Below, piece by piece: positions 1-6,358 of a stretch of DNA of 6,938 nucleotides. The position numbers and the translations under genes were made by a program. The notes under the pieces are model-generated. The model was not told the DNA's origin, searched no databases, and saw only the letters and a list, made by a program, of their open reading frames with translations. Source of the stretch: Bacillota bacterium. GTDB lineage: Bacteria; Bacillota_A; Clostridia; Acetivibrionales; DUMB01. Location of the stretch: positions 1 to 6,938 of the forward strand of contig JAMOAC010000297.1 of NCBI GenBank assembly GCA_023621975.1. Reading direction: 5' to 3'. Every line of letters begins with the position of its first letter. Within the stretch, counting starts at the first letter, position 1.

Positions 1-549
1 CAAATCACAAAGCTCATAACCGTCCCGAAGAGCAATCAACGCACCAATTACCTGCCCGTCTGCCTGAATGGGAACTGCATATATCATTACTATTGAACCA
101 TCTGCATTATTTTTCATTGGATCGGTTATTATTTTCTCTCCGGCAATGGCTTTTTTGAAATAATCGGCATCTTTCAGGTCGGCTGTCTGGCCGTTATTGA
201 ATATTGCTTGCCCGTTTTTCCTTACTACAGCCATTTGCCAGTATCCAGCCCTGTTTATTTCTTTATTCATAAGGTTCTGAATGTCTGCCTGATTCTGATT
301 CTCATTCTCATTTTTTAAAAATGCAATTATTTTATCATTGGCAGCTACTGCTTCAAGGGAATGAAAATGATTTTGCAGCCCGAATTCAATTGCCTTGGAA
401 GCTTCTATCGCAAATTTGGGTAAGGTGTCTTTCACATTGGATATTAAGGCTTTGGAAGATGTACTGTACGCTACAATCCCAAATCCTACGCAGACCGGAA
501 TCAATAACAACCCCATTAGCAGAACAAATCTTGTCTTGATGCTTTTCAC
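1..549 (-). CDS. Cache-domain membrane sensor, probably methyl-accepting chemotaxis protein (3' end outside window)
   Basis: This is the N-terminal 183 residues of a transmembrane receptor; the frame is open to the left edge. It starts at GTG (547-549), 4 nt after a GGGGGAGG Shine-Dalgarno, with an in-frame TAA upstream at 595-597. Residues 1-7 are short and basic (KSIKTR), then residues 8-28 form one hydrophobic segment (FVLLMGLLLIPVCVGFGIVAY). This is a signal-anchor that leaves the following region outside the cell. Residues about 30-90 look helical. Residues about 100-183 carry Cache-type features: RAGYWQMAVVRKNGQAIFNN, then DYFKKAIAGEKIITDP, then IVMIYAVPIQADGQVIGALI and a terminal RDGYELCDL. 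Such extracellular sensors bind small ligands such as amino or organic acids. The RDGxxLxDL-like end is common in clostridial chemoreceptors, so a chemoreceptor is my first choice. A Cache-linked diguanylate cyclase or histidine kinase is possible because the signalling domain is not in view. The ligand cannot be inferred. Confidence 0.8.
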   Translation of the reverse strand, partial: MKSIKTRFVLLMGLLLIPVCVGFGIVAYSTSSKALISNVKDTLPKFAIEASKAIEFGLQNHFHSLEAVAANDKIIAFLKNENENQNQADIQNLMNKEINRAGYWQMAVVRKNGQAIFNNGQTADLKDADYFKKAIAGEKIITDPMKNNADGSIVMIYAVPIQADGQVIGALIALRDGYELCDL

Positions 550-553
550 GCGT

Positions 554-561
554 CCTCCCCC
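554..561 (-). promoter_or_regulatory. Shine-Dalgarno of the Cache sensor gene, fixing its GTG start
   Basis: On the minus strand this reads GGGGGAGG, preceded by AAA, and sits 4 nt before GTG at 549. No in-frame ATG lies between this site and the upstream stop, so it determines the non-ATG start. Confidence 0.75.
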
Positions 562-761
562 TTTACGTATAAATCTTCTTTTGTATCTTTTCCATTAATA
601 ATGCAGGTGCAATATTTTCATAAAGCCGCAATATTTCATTTTTGAAGTTATATTTACCCATTTATTGTAACATAAAACTACATTTAAAATACCCTTTATT
701 CAAATTATTTCTAATTCATTCAACAAATTTTGCAAAGCAGACAATTTGCCTAACATACAAA

Positions 762-825
762 ACGAGTACGGGATATTATATCGTATTTTAGTTTGATTAT
801 TGCATGATTTTTGCTCCGTACCCGT
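762..825 (-). repeat. 10-bp inverted repeat with 44-nt spacer, followed by a short T-run on the minus strand
   Basis: The arms are 762-771 (ACGAGTACGG on the plus strand) and 816-825 (CCGTACCCGT). As minus-strand RNA all ten positions can pair, nine Watson-Crick and one G-U; as DNA there is one mismatch. The minus strand continues TTTTGT right after the second arm, so a long-loop terminator for the ATPase transcript is possible. The loop is unusually large for that. Alternatively the arms are a pair of protein-binding half-sites 54 bp apart, about five helical turns, flanking the TATAAT at 775-780. A third copy of the core (CCGTAC) lies at 1002-1007, just after the subunit D gene. Confidence 0.45.
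775..780 (-). promoter_or_regulatory. Candidate -10 box (TATAAT) for the Cache sensor gene
   Basis: The minus strand reads a perfect TATAAT about 226 nt before the GTG start. No good -35 hexamer lies 16-19 nt upstream (the nearest is ATGCAA or TGCAAT), and there is no TG extended -10. It is therefore weak as a sigma-A promoter and rests only on the -10 match. A second possible -10 (TACAAT, minus strand of 664-669) lies closer to the gene, also without a good -35. No sigma-D (motility) promoter with a GCCGATA-type -10 was seen. Confidence 0.25.
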
Positions 826-838
826 GATATTCAACTGC

Positions 839-901
839 TTTAATATTCAATATTATTTTAATATCCATTCACTTTAAATAATCAAACACATTTAATATTC
901 A
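839..901. repeat. Three near-identical TTTAATATYCA copies in AT-rich DNA
   Basis: Copies on the plus strand are 839-849 (TTTAATATTCA), 857-867 (TTTAATATCCA) and 891-901 (TTTAATATTCA). A further partial GATATTCA lies just before the first. Two copies are identical and the middle one differs by one base. Spacings are 18 and 34 bp. They could be binding sites for a regulator of the sensor gene, or simple AT-rich coincidence. Confidence 0.4.
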
Positions 902-1019
902 TTTTAATACGTTTTAGGGTATGTATGGATTACTCCACGGTATGGCTTCACCATTTTTGCACCAGCCAGCCTGTTTTTGCCAAACAATATTGATCATCAC
1001 CCCGTACAATCTGGCTTGT

Positions 1020-1679
1020 TCATCGTTTCGCAGCAGCCTGCCTTGCCTGCTCTATCATCATATCCTTAACCTTCATGAGCCTTGTAAGGTTTCCTCTTTC
1101 ATTTTCGTCAAGCTTCATTGTAATATATCTTATTGTCTCTTCAAGCTGTGGTATAAGGACGTACTCAAGTGCATTTACCCTTCTTCTTGTCCTTTCTATT
1201 TCCTGGGCAAGAAGCTGAGCGCTTTTTTCCACCTGCGCTAGTTCAAGCAAATCAGGCAGTACCCGAGACAGGGTACTGATAGCCGTATCCAGCTCACTTG
1301 ACGTCGTTGCATAGCCGTATGGATATATATCATCCTCATTATCACTTGCTGTCTCAAAGTTCATAACGGGCACTTCAACACTCATTATGTTTTTTGTGGA
1401 AACCGAAATTGATACACTTTGCTTTGGAAACATGAGTGCTTCCTCCATAACTTCGGAAGACATTACGGCCCTTGCTATGAGAAAGCTTGAGTGAACCTTC
1501 ATCATCAAGCCTTCTACCTTTTCACGCAGCTCCTTATTCCTTCTTACCAGCTCCAGGAACTTTTTCATCAATTCATCTCTTTTGTCTTTCAGAAGTTTAT
1601 GTCCCCTGCGTGCTACCGTCAGCCTTTTTTTCAACCTCGTCAGTTCCATTCGTGTTGGGTTTACACGCATAACCGCCAT
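1020..1679 (-). CDS. atpD: V/A-type ATPase subunit D (NtpD/AtpD), central rotor shaft
   Basis: This 219-residue protein forms, with subunit F, the central shaft that turns inside the A3B3 head and couples ATP chemistry to the membrane ring through subunit C. The visible pattern fits the family. An N-terminal long helix (about 1-72) begins with the conserved [14 protein letters not shown] and [14 protein letters not shown] less helical middle (about 75-130) follows. A C-terminal long helix (about 130-217) has [20 protein letters not shown] and then [18 protein letters not shown]. The two helices pair as an antiparallel coiled coil. Length is normal and the gene is complete. The ATG at 1679 has AAAGGAAGAG upstream; a second ATG three codons later is less well placed. 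It follows subunit B by 26 nt and is the last ATPase gene in the operon. The name collides with F-type atpD (beta subunit), to which it is unrelated. Confidence 0.97.
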   Translation of the reverse strand: MAVMRVNPTRMELTRLKKRLTVARRGHKLLKDKRDELMKKFLELVRRNKELREKVEGLMMKVHSSFLIARAVMSSEVMEEALMFPKQSVSISVSTKNIMSVEVPVMNFETASDNEDDIYPYGYATTSSELDTAISTLSRVLPDLLELAQVEKSAQLLAQEIERTRRRVNALEYVLIPQLEETIRYITMKLDENERGNLTRLMKVKDMMIEQARQAAAKR

Positions 1680-1705
1680 AAAGCACTCTTCCTTTCAAAT
1701 CCCAA

Positions 1706-3085
1706 TTATTCTTTCTCTTTTAGCAGGTACTTTTCTATATATTCATCCCGTATTCTCTTCAATTCACCAACAGGCAGCATGGAAAGGAGCTTCCATCCCA
1801 AATCAAGGGTCTCCTCTATCGTTCTTTCGGTATCAAATCCCTGGGATATATATTCTTTCTCAAAGGCATCGGCAAACTTGGCATACAGCTTGTCAACATC
1901 AGACAGAGCTGCTTCGCCTAGTATCACCGCAAGTTCCTTTGCTTCCTTACCACTTGCATAGGCTGCAAAGAGCTGGTTCATTGTATCTGCGTGATCTTCC
2001 CTCGTCTTTCCCTCTCCAATACCTTTATCCTTCAAGCGTGACAGAGAAGGAAGAACGTCAATTGGAGGTGTGACACCCTTTCTGTAAAGTTCCCTGCTGA
2101 GTATTATCTGCCCCTCTGTAATATATCCTGTCAGGTCCGGTATGGGGTGAGTCTTGTCATCTTCAGGCATTGTCAGGATCGGTATCAATGTAATGCTCCC
2201 TTTCTTATCCTTCTTTCTTCCTGCCCTTTCATACATTGTTGCAAGGTCGGTATACAGGTACCCGGGATAACCTCTTCTTCCAGGCACCTCTTTTCTTGCT
2301 GCGGATACTTCTCTGAGAGCCTCGGCATAATTTGTTATATCCGTAAGGATAACAAGTACATGCATATCTTTTTCAAAAGCGAGGTATTCGGCTGCAGTCA
2401 GCGCCATACGCGGTGTGGATATGCGCTCAATAGCCGGGTCGTTAGCCAGATTCATAAACATTACCGTTCGCTCTATGGCTCCCGTCCTCTTGAAGTCGGA
2501 AATGAAGAAGTCAGCTTCTTCAAAAGTAATACCAATGGCAGCAAATACAACAGCAAAACGGCTGTCGGTACCAAGAACCTTGGCCTGCCTGGCTATCTGC
2601 GCTGCAAGCTGGGCATGGGGAAGCCCTGAACCTGAAAAAATAGGCAGCTTCTGTCCCCTTACAAGAGTATTCAAACCGTCTATTGCAGAAATACCTGTCT
2701 GTATAAACTCGGAAGGATAGTCCCTTGCTGCCGGATTCATTGGCACACCGTTTATATCAAGCCTTGCTTCCGGTATTATGTTTGGGCCGTTGTCAATAGG
2801 CCTTCCAAGCCCGTCAAACACCCTTCCCAGCATATCAATGGATACCGGCAGTTCAATACCTCTGCCGAGAAATCTCACTTTACTCTCTGCAACATTTATT
2901 CCGGCAGAACTTTCAAACAGCTGTACAAGCGCAGTATCTTTATCCACTTCAAGCACTTTGCATTTTCTTGTCTCACCGTTTGCAAGTTCAATTTCGCCCA
3001 GTTCTCCGTACTTTACACCCTCGACCTGCCGAACAAGCATCAAAGGCCCAGCAACTTCTGTTATAGTCTTATATTCTTTCAGCAC
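1706..3085 (-). CDS. atpB: V/A-type ATPase subunit B (NtpB/AtpB), non-catalytic head subunit
   Basis: This 459-residue regulatory subunit alternates with A in the A3B3 hexamer. From the GTG start it begins [18 protein letters not shown], the usual family N-terminus. An N-terminal beta-barrel spans about 1-75, the nucleotide-binding fold about 75-360, and a helical C-terminal domain the rest. The P-loop is degenerate (FSGSGLPH, about 150-157) and lacks the GKT of catalytic subunits. Also conserved are [33 protein letters not shown] and [21 protein letters not shown] (about 346-351) contains the Arg350 expected to be the arginine finger acting on the neighbouring A subunit. A longer frame runs up to ATG 3130, but its extra 15 residues overlap subunit A and do not look like the family. 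The chosen GTG has a perfect AAAGGAGGT 9 nt upstream. Only 1 nt separates it from the subunit A stop, so the two are likely translationally coupled. Confidence 0.97.
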   Translation of the reverse strand: MLKEYKTITEVAGPLMLVRQVEGVKYGELGEIELANGETRKCKVLEVDKDTALVQLFESSAGINVAESKVRFLGRGIELPVSIDMLGRVFDGLGRPIDNGPNIIPEARLDINGVPMNPAARDYPSEFIQTGISAIDGLNTLVRGQKLPIFSGSGLPHAQLAAQIARQAKVLGTDSRFAVVFAAIGITFEEADFFISDFKRTGAIERTVMFMNLANDPAIERISTPRMALTAAEYLAFEKDMHVLVILTDITNYAEALREVSAARKEVPGRRGYPGYLYTDLATMYERAGRKKDKKGSITLIPILTMPEDDKTHPIPDLTGYITEGQIILSRELYRKGVTPPIDVLPSLSRLKDKGIGEGKTREDHADTMNQLFAAYASGKEAKELAVILGEAALSDVDKLYAKFADAFEKEYISQGFDTERTIEETLDLGWKLLSMLPVGELKRIRDEYIEKYLLKEKE

Positions 3086-3086
3086 A

Positions 3087-4856
3087 TTAACCAACCTCCT
3101 TTGATACCAGAGCTTCCATCTGCCGGTCAAGGTCTTCCTCTATACTGTCAAACACCTTGTCCACTTCATCCTCATTGGTATATTTCGCCCTGCCTATTCT
3201 ATAGCGCACAGGGAGATTAAACAGTTCATTTATGTTTGCTCCCCGCTCAATTGCCTTTTTGCCTTTATAGTAGTACGACATTATAATTTTTAGCATTCTG
3301 TATTGCTTGTGTAAGGATGTATAAGTGTCAACATCATGGAATGCATTCTGATGCAGGTAGTCCTCACGTATGGACTTTGCAGCTTCCAGGACAAGCCTCT
3401 CATTTGCCGAAAGGGCATCTATACCTACCAGCCTTACTATTTCTTCCAGTTCAGCTTCTTCCTGGAGAAGCCTCATTGCATCAGCCCTCAACGCACTCCA
3501 ATCCTTTGCCACATGCTCGTTTATCCACTGGTCAAGTCTGTCAAGGTAGAGCGAGTAGCTAAGCAGCCAGTTGATGGCAGGGAAGTGCCTCCTGTATGCA
3601 AGAGAAGCATCAAGTCCCCAGAATACTTTTACTATCCTGAGAGTTGCCTGGGTAACAGGCTCTGAAAGGTCGCCGCCGGGAGGTGATACTGCACCGATAG
3701 CGGTAATAGAACCTTCTCTTCTTTCCGTACCAAGAGTAACGACTCTTCCGGCTCTTTCATAAAACTGGGCAAGCCTTGAACCCAGATATGCAGGATATCC
3801 TTCTTCACCGGGCATTTCCTCAAGTCTTCCGGACATTTCCCTTAATGCCTCAGCCCATCTTGAAGTCGAGTCTGCCATGAGAGCAACACTGTAACCCATG
3901 TCCCTGAAATACTCGGCAATGGTTATGCCTGTGTATATTGAAGCTTCACGTGCTGCAACGGGCATATCGGATGTGTTTGCAATAAGTACAGTCCTCTGCA
4001 TAAGGGATTCCCCGGTTCTTGGGTCCTTAAGCTGAGGGAACTCCATAAGAACGTCAGTCATCTCGTTTCCACGTTCACCGCATCCTATATATACCACAAT
4101 GTCAGCGTCAGCCCATTTTGCCAGCTGATGCTGAACTACCGTCTTGCCGCTTCCGAAAGGCCCGGGAACTGCAGCAACTCCGCCTTTTGCCAGCGGGAAC
4201 AGTGTATCTATTACCCTCTGCCCGGTAACCATCGGCTCGACAGGAGCAAGCTTTTCTCTATAAGGCCTTCCTACTCTTACTGGCCATTTTTGCATCAGTT
4301 GAATATTAACGGTCTGTCCGTCATCTTTTCTGATAACGGCAACCGTATCTTCAACCGTAAATTCGCCTCTCTTTATTTCTTCCACCACTCCGGAAATGCC
4401 GTAGGGTACCATAATACGGTGCTCAACAACAACGGTTTCCTGAACCTTTCCGATAATATCTCCAGCTTCCACTTTCGCGCCCTTATCCACCAAAGGTTCG
4501 AAAAGCCATCTTTTATCCCTGTCAAGAGCAGGTACATCAATGCCCCTCGTAATATTGCTTCCTACCATTTCCCTTATTTTTTCCAGAGGTCTCTGTATAC
4601 CGTCGTATATTGTACCGATAAGGCCGGGTCCAAGTTCAACACTCAGTGGAGCTCCAGTTGACACAACAGGTTCACCGGGCCCAAGACCTGAAGTTTCCTC
4701 ATAAACCTGGATAGAAGCCCTGTCTTCGTGCATTTCTATTATTTCACCAATCAGGCGGTGCTCACTTACGCGGACCACGTCGAACATATTTGCCTGTTTC
4801 ATTCCCTCAGCAATAACAAGAGGTCCTGAAACTTTGGTAATTGTTCCCCGGATCAT
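3087..4856 (-). CDS. atpA: V/A-type ATPase subunit A (NtpA/AtpA), catalytic
   Basis: This 589-residue subunit hydrolyses or makes ATP in the A3B3 head. Domain order is normal: N-terminal beta-barrel (about 1-70); the non-homologous bulge insertion specific to V/A-type A subunits (about 110-200, with [20 protein letters not shown]); the nucleotide-binding core; and a helical C-terminal domain (from about 435). The Walker A loop is GPFGSGKT at 232-239. The catalytic glutamate is in GCGERGNEM (Glu261). The Walker B region is [18 protein letters not shown] (323-340), followed by [19 protein letters not shown] and [10 protein letters not shown] (391-400). All key residues are present, so it should be active. 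ATG 4856 is preceded by GAAGGG with 7 nt spacing. The gene follows subunit F after 39 nt and runs into subunit B with a TAATGTG junction. It is clearly V/A-type, not F-type, because of the bulge domain and length. Confidence 0.99.
   Translation of the reverse strand: MIRGTITKVSGPLVIAEGMKQANMFDVVRVSEHRLIGEIIEMHEDRASIQVYEETSGLGPGEPVVSTGAPLSVELGPGLIGTIYDGIQRPLEKIREMVGSNITRGIDVPALDRDKRWLFEPLVDKGAKVEAGDIIGKVQETVVVEHRIMVPYGISGVVEEIKRGEFTVEDTVAVIRKDDGQTVNIQLMQKWPVRVGRPYREKLAPVEPMVTGQRVIDTLFPLAKGGVAAVPGPFGSGKTVVQHQLAKWADADIVVYIGCGERGNEMTDVLMEFPQLKDPRTGESLMQRTVLIANTSDMPVAAREASIYTGITIAEYFRDMGYSVALMADSTSRWAEALREMSGRLEEMPGEEGYPAYLGSRLAQFYERAGRVVTLGTERREGSITAIGAVSPPGGDLSEPVTQATLRIVKVFWGLDASLAYRRHFPAINWLLSYSLYLDRLDQWINEHVAKDWSALRADAMRLLQEEAELEEIVRLVGIDALSANERLVLEAAKSIREDYLHQNAFHDVDTYTSLHKQYRMLKIIMSYYYKGKKAIERGANINELFNLPVRYRIGRAKYTNEDEVDKVFDSIEEDLDRQMEALVSKEVG
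3094..3102 (-). promoter_or_regulatory. Shine-Dalgarno of subunit B, embedded in the end of subunit A
   Basis: The minus strand reads AAAGGAGGT, formed by the last codons of subunit A (Lys-Glu-Val). It ends 9 nt before GTG 3085 and is the evidence for choosing that start over ATG 3130. Confidence 0.85.
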
Positions 4857-4895
4857 ACTACATCCCTTCTTTCCAAAATAATAACTTTATTAGCT

Positions 4896-5234
4896 CTATA
4901 CGTCATTATTCTGTACCTCATCATTAAACAAAATATCAGCTCCTACAGCGCGTTCAACGGATTTTTTCACTCCCTGCATTCCGATGCCCAGCGAACCCTG
5001 GTTGCCGGGTATAGGTATTATGGCAGGGAACATTTCATCCTTGTACCGGTCGATATCTTCCACCATTTCCTTTGCTATTTGCTCGGTAATATATATAACC
5101 GCAAAATTATCTCCTGCAAGCCTGTGAAGTACTTCCTTAGCCTCCTCGGAACTTGTTACGGGATATACGTTGAATCCAACCGCTTTAAATCCAAGAATAC
5201 TATCCTTGTCTCCAATTACACCGATTTTATACAT
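4896..5234 (-). CDS. atpF: V/A-type ATPase subunit F (AtpF; NtpG in Enterococcus naming), rotor
   Basis: This small 112-residue soluble subunit binds the side of subunit D in the central rotor. The fold is a CheY-like alpha/beta domain. MYKIGVIGDKDSILGFKAVG (1-20) is the first strand and the conserved glycine-rich turn. NFAVIYITEQIA (43-54) is the third strand and its following helix. FPAIIPIPGNQGSLGIGM (69-86) is the typical Pro/Gly-rich strand and turn. VKKSVERAVGADIL (89-102) is the C-terminal helix, expected to contact D. The length is slightly above the usual figure of about 100, with an acidic tail. The ATG overlaps the end of the subunit C gene by 8 nt (5227-5234) and its Shine-Dalgarno is weak, so translation is probably coupled to subunit C. 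It lies directly before subunit A, as in other bacterial V-type operons. Confidence 0.96.
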   Translation of the reverse strand: MYKIGVIGDKDSILGFKAVGFNVYPVTSSEEAKEVLHRLAGDNFAVIYITEQIAKEMVEDIDRYKDEMFPAIIPIPGNQGSLGIGMQGVKKSVERAVGADILFNDEVQNNDV

Positions 5235-6231
5235 AGGTTTCTCTCAACCTTTCCCTGATAACTTCACTGGGAATATTATTTATTTTCCCCACCATAATGA
5301 TTCTTGCATTTTTTATTTCGTTTTCCTTAGCCCACAGATAAGCTATAAGAGGTTCTATGCCAAGGGCTACATATTTTGCCTTCTTCACGTAGGACATTAT
5401 ATAATCATCGGCAAGTTTCTCCAGTTTTGAAAAACTTCCGGTGTTATTAAAACTTTCAATGCCCTTTTCGCAAATTTCCCCATATGGCTTATTACTTAAA
5501 TATTTAATAAAACCGTCAAGATTGTCATTAAGGTTTTCTATAAACACTTTGCTGTCAATGCTTCCCCCCGGAAGCAGTACCTTCTGCAGGGTATTCCATT
5601 TTAATCCTGTATTTCTCGCCCTCAAAAATATCTTAATGTTTGTTAAATCGGTTATCAGCTGAACCATTCCCGAAATAAAACTGTTGCCGGCTTTAGCGGC
5701 ATATTCCTGCATTTGCTGAAAACATGCCCTGTCAATTACTACATCTATGGCCTGAGGATCTCTTGTTCTGTTAAAAACATCAATACACTCTTCCACAGCA
5801 CTGCGCATAATATCCGGCATTTCTTTAAAATTCCTTTTTTCTATCATTTCTTTCAGCTCAGCAGCAGGAACAGTGCCTGTATCCACCAGCATATTATCGT
5901 TATCCTGTTCAAGAAATTCTGCCTTTAACAATACTTTTATATTGTGATAATCATTTTGAAGCTGGAATATTTCAAAAGCCCCAGTTCCCGGTGCAATACT
6001 TTTGAGGAGTTTATACACCTTCAACTGCTCATTTTTCAAAAGGCTTTCAAATTCATAAACATCTCTGTAATCATCGGAGCCGCTTTCATATCCGGCTTCC
6101 AGGAGCACCTTCAGTGCCTCTTCAGGCGACCTGGCATCGATCATTCTCTCCATTCTTGCCCTGTCCAGCAGCCTTTTTTCCAGAGCTCGTATTTTCCCGA
6201 CTGCATATGCATATTGTGTATCAAGTGCCAA
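5227..6231 (-). CDS. atpC: V/A-type ATPase subunit C (NtpC/AtpC), rotor-to-ring connector (TTG start)
   Basis: This 334-residue protein is the socket (V-type d-like subunit) that sits on the membrane c-ring and receives the D-F shaft. It is made almost wholly of helices. From the chosen TTG it begins MALDTQYAYAVGKIRALEKR, the family's usual N-terminus, then RARMERMIDARSPEEALKVL. The middle carries FEIFQLQNDYHNIKVLLKAEF, and the second repeat LITDLTNIKIFLRARN. The C-terminal part has AKYVALGIEPLIAYLWAKENEIKNARIIM, then the end RERLRETYV. An upstream TTG at 6267 would add 12 residues (start of the type ADGSLWKGG) but has no ribosome binding site. Those extra codons are the Shine-Dalgarno itself (AAGGGAGGT). 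The start at 6231 has 7 nt spacing from GGAGG. A 127-nt spacer with a promoter precedes it; its 3' end overlaps subunit F. Confidence 0.95.
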   Translation of the reverse strand: MALDTQYAYAVGKIRALEKRLLDRARMERMIDARSPEEALKVLLEAGYESGSDDYRDVYEFESLLKNEQLKVYKLLKSIAPGTGAFEIFQLQNDYHNIKVLLKAEFLEQDNDNMLVDTGTVPAAELKEMIEKRNFKEMPDIMRSAVEECIDVFNRTRDPQAIDVVIDRACFQQMQEYAAKAGNSFISGMVQLITDLTNIKIFLRARNTGLKWNTLQKVLLPGGSIDSKVFIENLNDNLDGFIKYLSNKPYGEICEKGIESFNNTGSFSKLEKLADDYIMSYVKKAKYVALGIEPLIAYLWAKENEIKNARIIMVGKINNIPSEVIRERLRETYV

Positions 6232-6237
6232 AACTCT

Positions 6238-6246
6238 ACCTCCCTT
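6238..6246 (-). promoter_or_regulatory. Shine-Dalgarno of subunit C, fixing a TTG start at 6231
   Basis: The minus strand reads AAGGGAGGT; GGAGG (6239-6243) is 7 nt before TTG 6231. No ATG or GTG in frame is better placed. Confidence 0.8.
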
Positions 6247-6283
6247 CCATAGGGAACCATCAGCCAATCTGCCGGAAACCAGT

Positions 6284-6325
6284 TAGCTAAAACTGCTAAT
6301 TATTATAGCTAAAACTGTTAATTAT
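6284..6325 (-). repeat. Tandem 20-bp direct repeat, period 22 bp, overlapping the promoter -10 and start region
   Basis: Copy 1 is 6284-6303 (TAGCTAAAACTGCTAATTAT, plus strand) and copy 2 is 6306-6325 (TAGCTAAAACTGTTAATTAT). They match at 19 of 20 positions. Copy 1 starts within the palindrome TTAGCTAA (6283-6290) and also contains TTAGC/GCTAA (6283-6287 with 6295-6299), a 5-bp hairpin with a 7-nt loop. The 22-bp period puts both copies on the same face of the helix. Copy 2 covers most of the -10 box and the expected start of transcription, and copy 1 lies in the leader. This fits a repressor operator pair, though an RNA-level role or a neutral duplication is not excluded. Confidence 0.75.
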
Positions 6326-6348
6326 AACCTTTTATAGCCTTCTGTCAA
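6321..6348 (-). promoter_or_regulatory. Perfect-consensus sigma-A-type promoter upstream of subunit C
   Basis: On the minus strand TTGACA (6343-6348) is separated by 16 nt from TATAAT (6321-6326). Both hexamers match the consensus exactly; the spacer is 1 nt below the ideal 17. Transcription would begin near 6313-6315, giving a leader of about 83 nt before TTG 6231. It would drive C-F-A-B-D separately from the upstream genes. It sits 11 nt after the subunit E stop, in the only long gap of the operon. Confidence 0.7.
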
Positions 6349-6353
6349 AAGGC
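6337..6353. promoter_or_regulatory. Dyad GCCTT-7-AAGGC centred on the -35 box
   Basis: The arms GCCTT (6337-6341) and AAGGC (6349-6353) are perfect inverted 5-mers around 7 nt that contain most of the TTGACA. The symmetry over a -35 suggests an operator, but five base pairs can occur by chance. It has no T-tract, so it is not a convincing terminator after subunit E. Confidence 0.3.
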
Positions 6354-6358
6354 AAAAT

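Larger units (their letters stand above)
550..1019. other. 470-nt AT-rich intergenic region between subunit D gene and the Cache sensor gene
   Basis: No convincing gene lies here. It is clearly more AT-rich than the flanking genes. It must hold the 3' end of the ATPase transcript and probably the promoter of the sensor gene, both on the minus strand. I looked for an intrinsic terminator after the subunit D stop and did not find a compact GC-rich hairpin with a U-tract. The closest candidates are a 6-bp AGCCAG/CTGGCT pairing with a loop of about 40 nt just after the stop, and the long-loop inverted repeat at 762-825. The region also has a cluster of TTTAATATYCA copies and an isolated TATAAT, listed separately. 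Confidence 0.7.

Noticed and set aside
732..749. GCAAA/TTTGC hairpin with 8-nt loop
   Set aside because: It has only five base pairs and no T-tract on either strand, so it is too weak to call a terminator or riboswitch element.
550..780. Possible riboswitch (for example cyclic-di-GMP) in the long leader of the Cache sensor gene
   Set aside because: I could not find the conserved cores of known classes. The leader is AT-rich with no strong stems.
914..997. Minus-strand 27-codon frame (MINIVWQKQAGWC..., Trp-rich) just after the subunit D gene
   Set aside because: Frames of this length are common by chance. The ATG has only a GGGG too close to it as a ribosome site, and the product resembles nothing I recognise.
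921..1241. Plus-strand 106-codon frame across the end of subunit D
   Set aside because: Most of it is antisense to the conserved C-terminal helix of subunit D; the translation is Cys/Leu/His-rich without recognisable features.
1491..2629. Long plus-strand open frames (1491-1961, 1582-2073, 2147-2629) opposite subunits D and B
   Set aside because: They lie fully antisense to clearly conserved ATPase genes, and their Ser/Cys/His-rich translations look like complement shadows.
3086..3130. Extended N-terminus of subunit B from ATG 3130
   Set aside because: The added 15 residues overlap subunit A, include the Shine-Dalgarno codons and are not family-like. GTG 3085 fits better.
4128..4661. Plus-strand 177-codon frame opposite subunit A
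   Set aside because: It is a shadow of the conserved catalytic subunit. No ribosome binding site or family resemblance was seen.
6301..6312. Second TATAAT on the minus strand (6302-6307) as an alternative promoter
   Set aside because: It lies in the gap between the repeat copies, and the hexamer 17 nt upstream (AGGTTA) is a poor -35.
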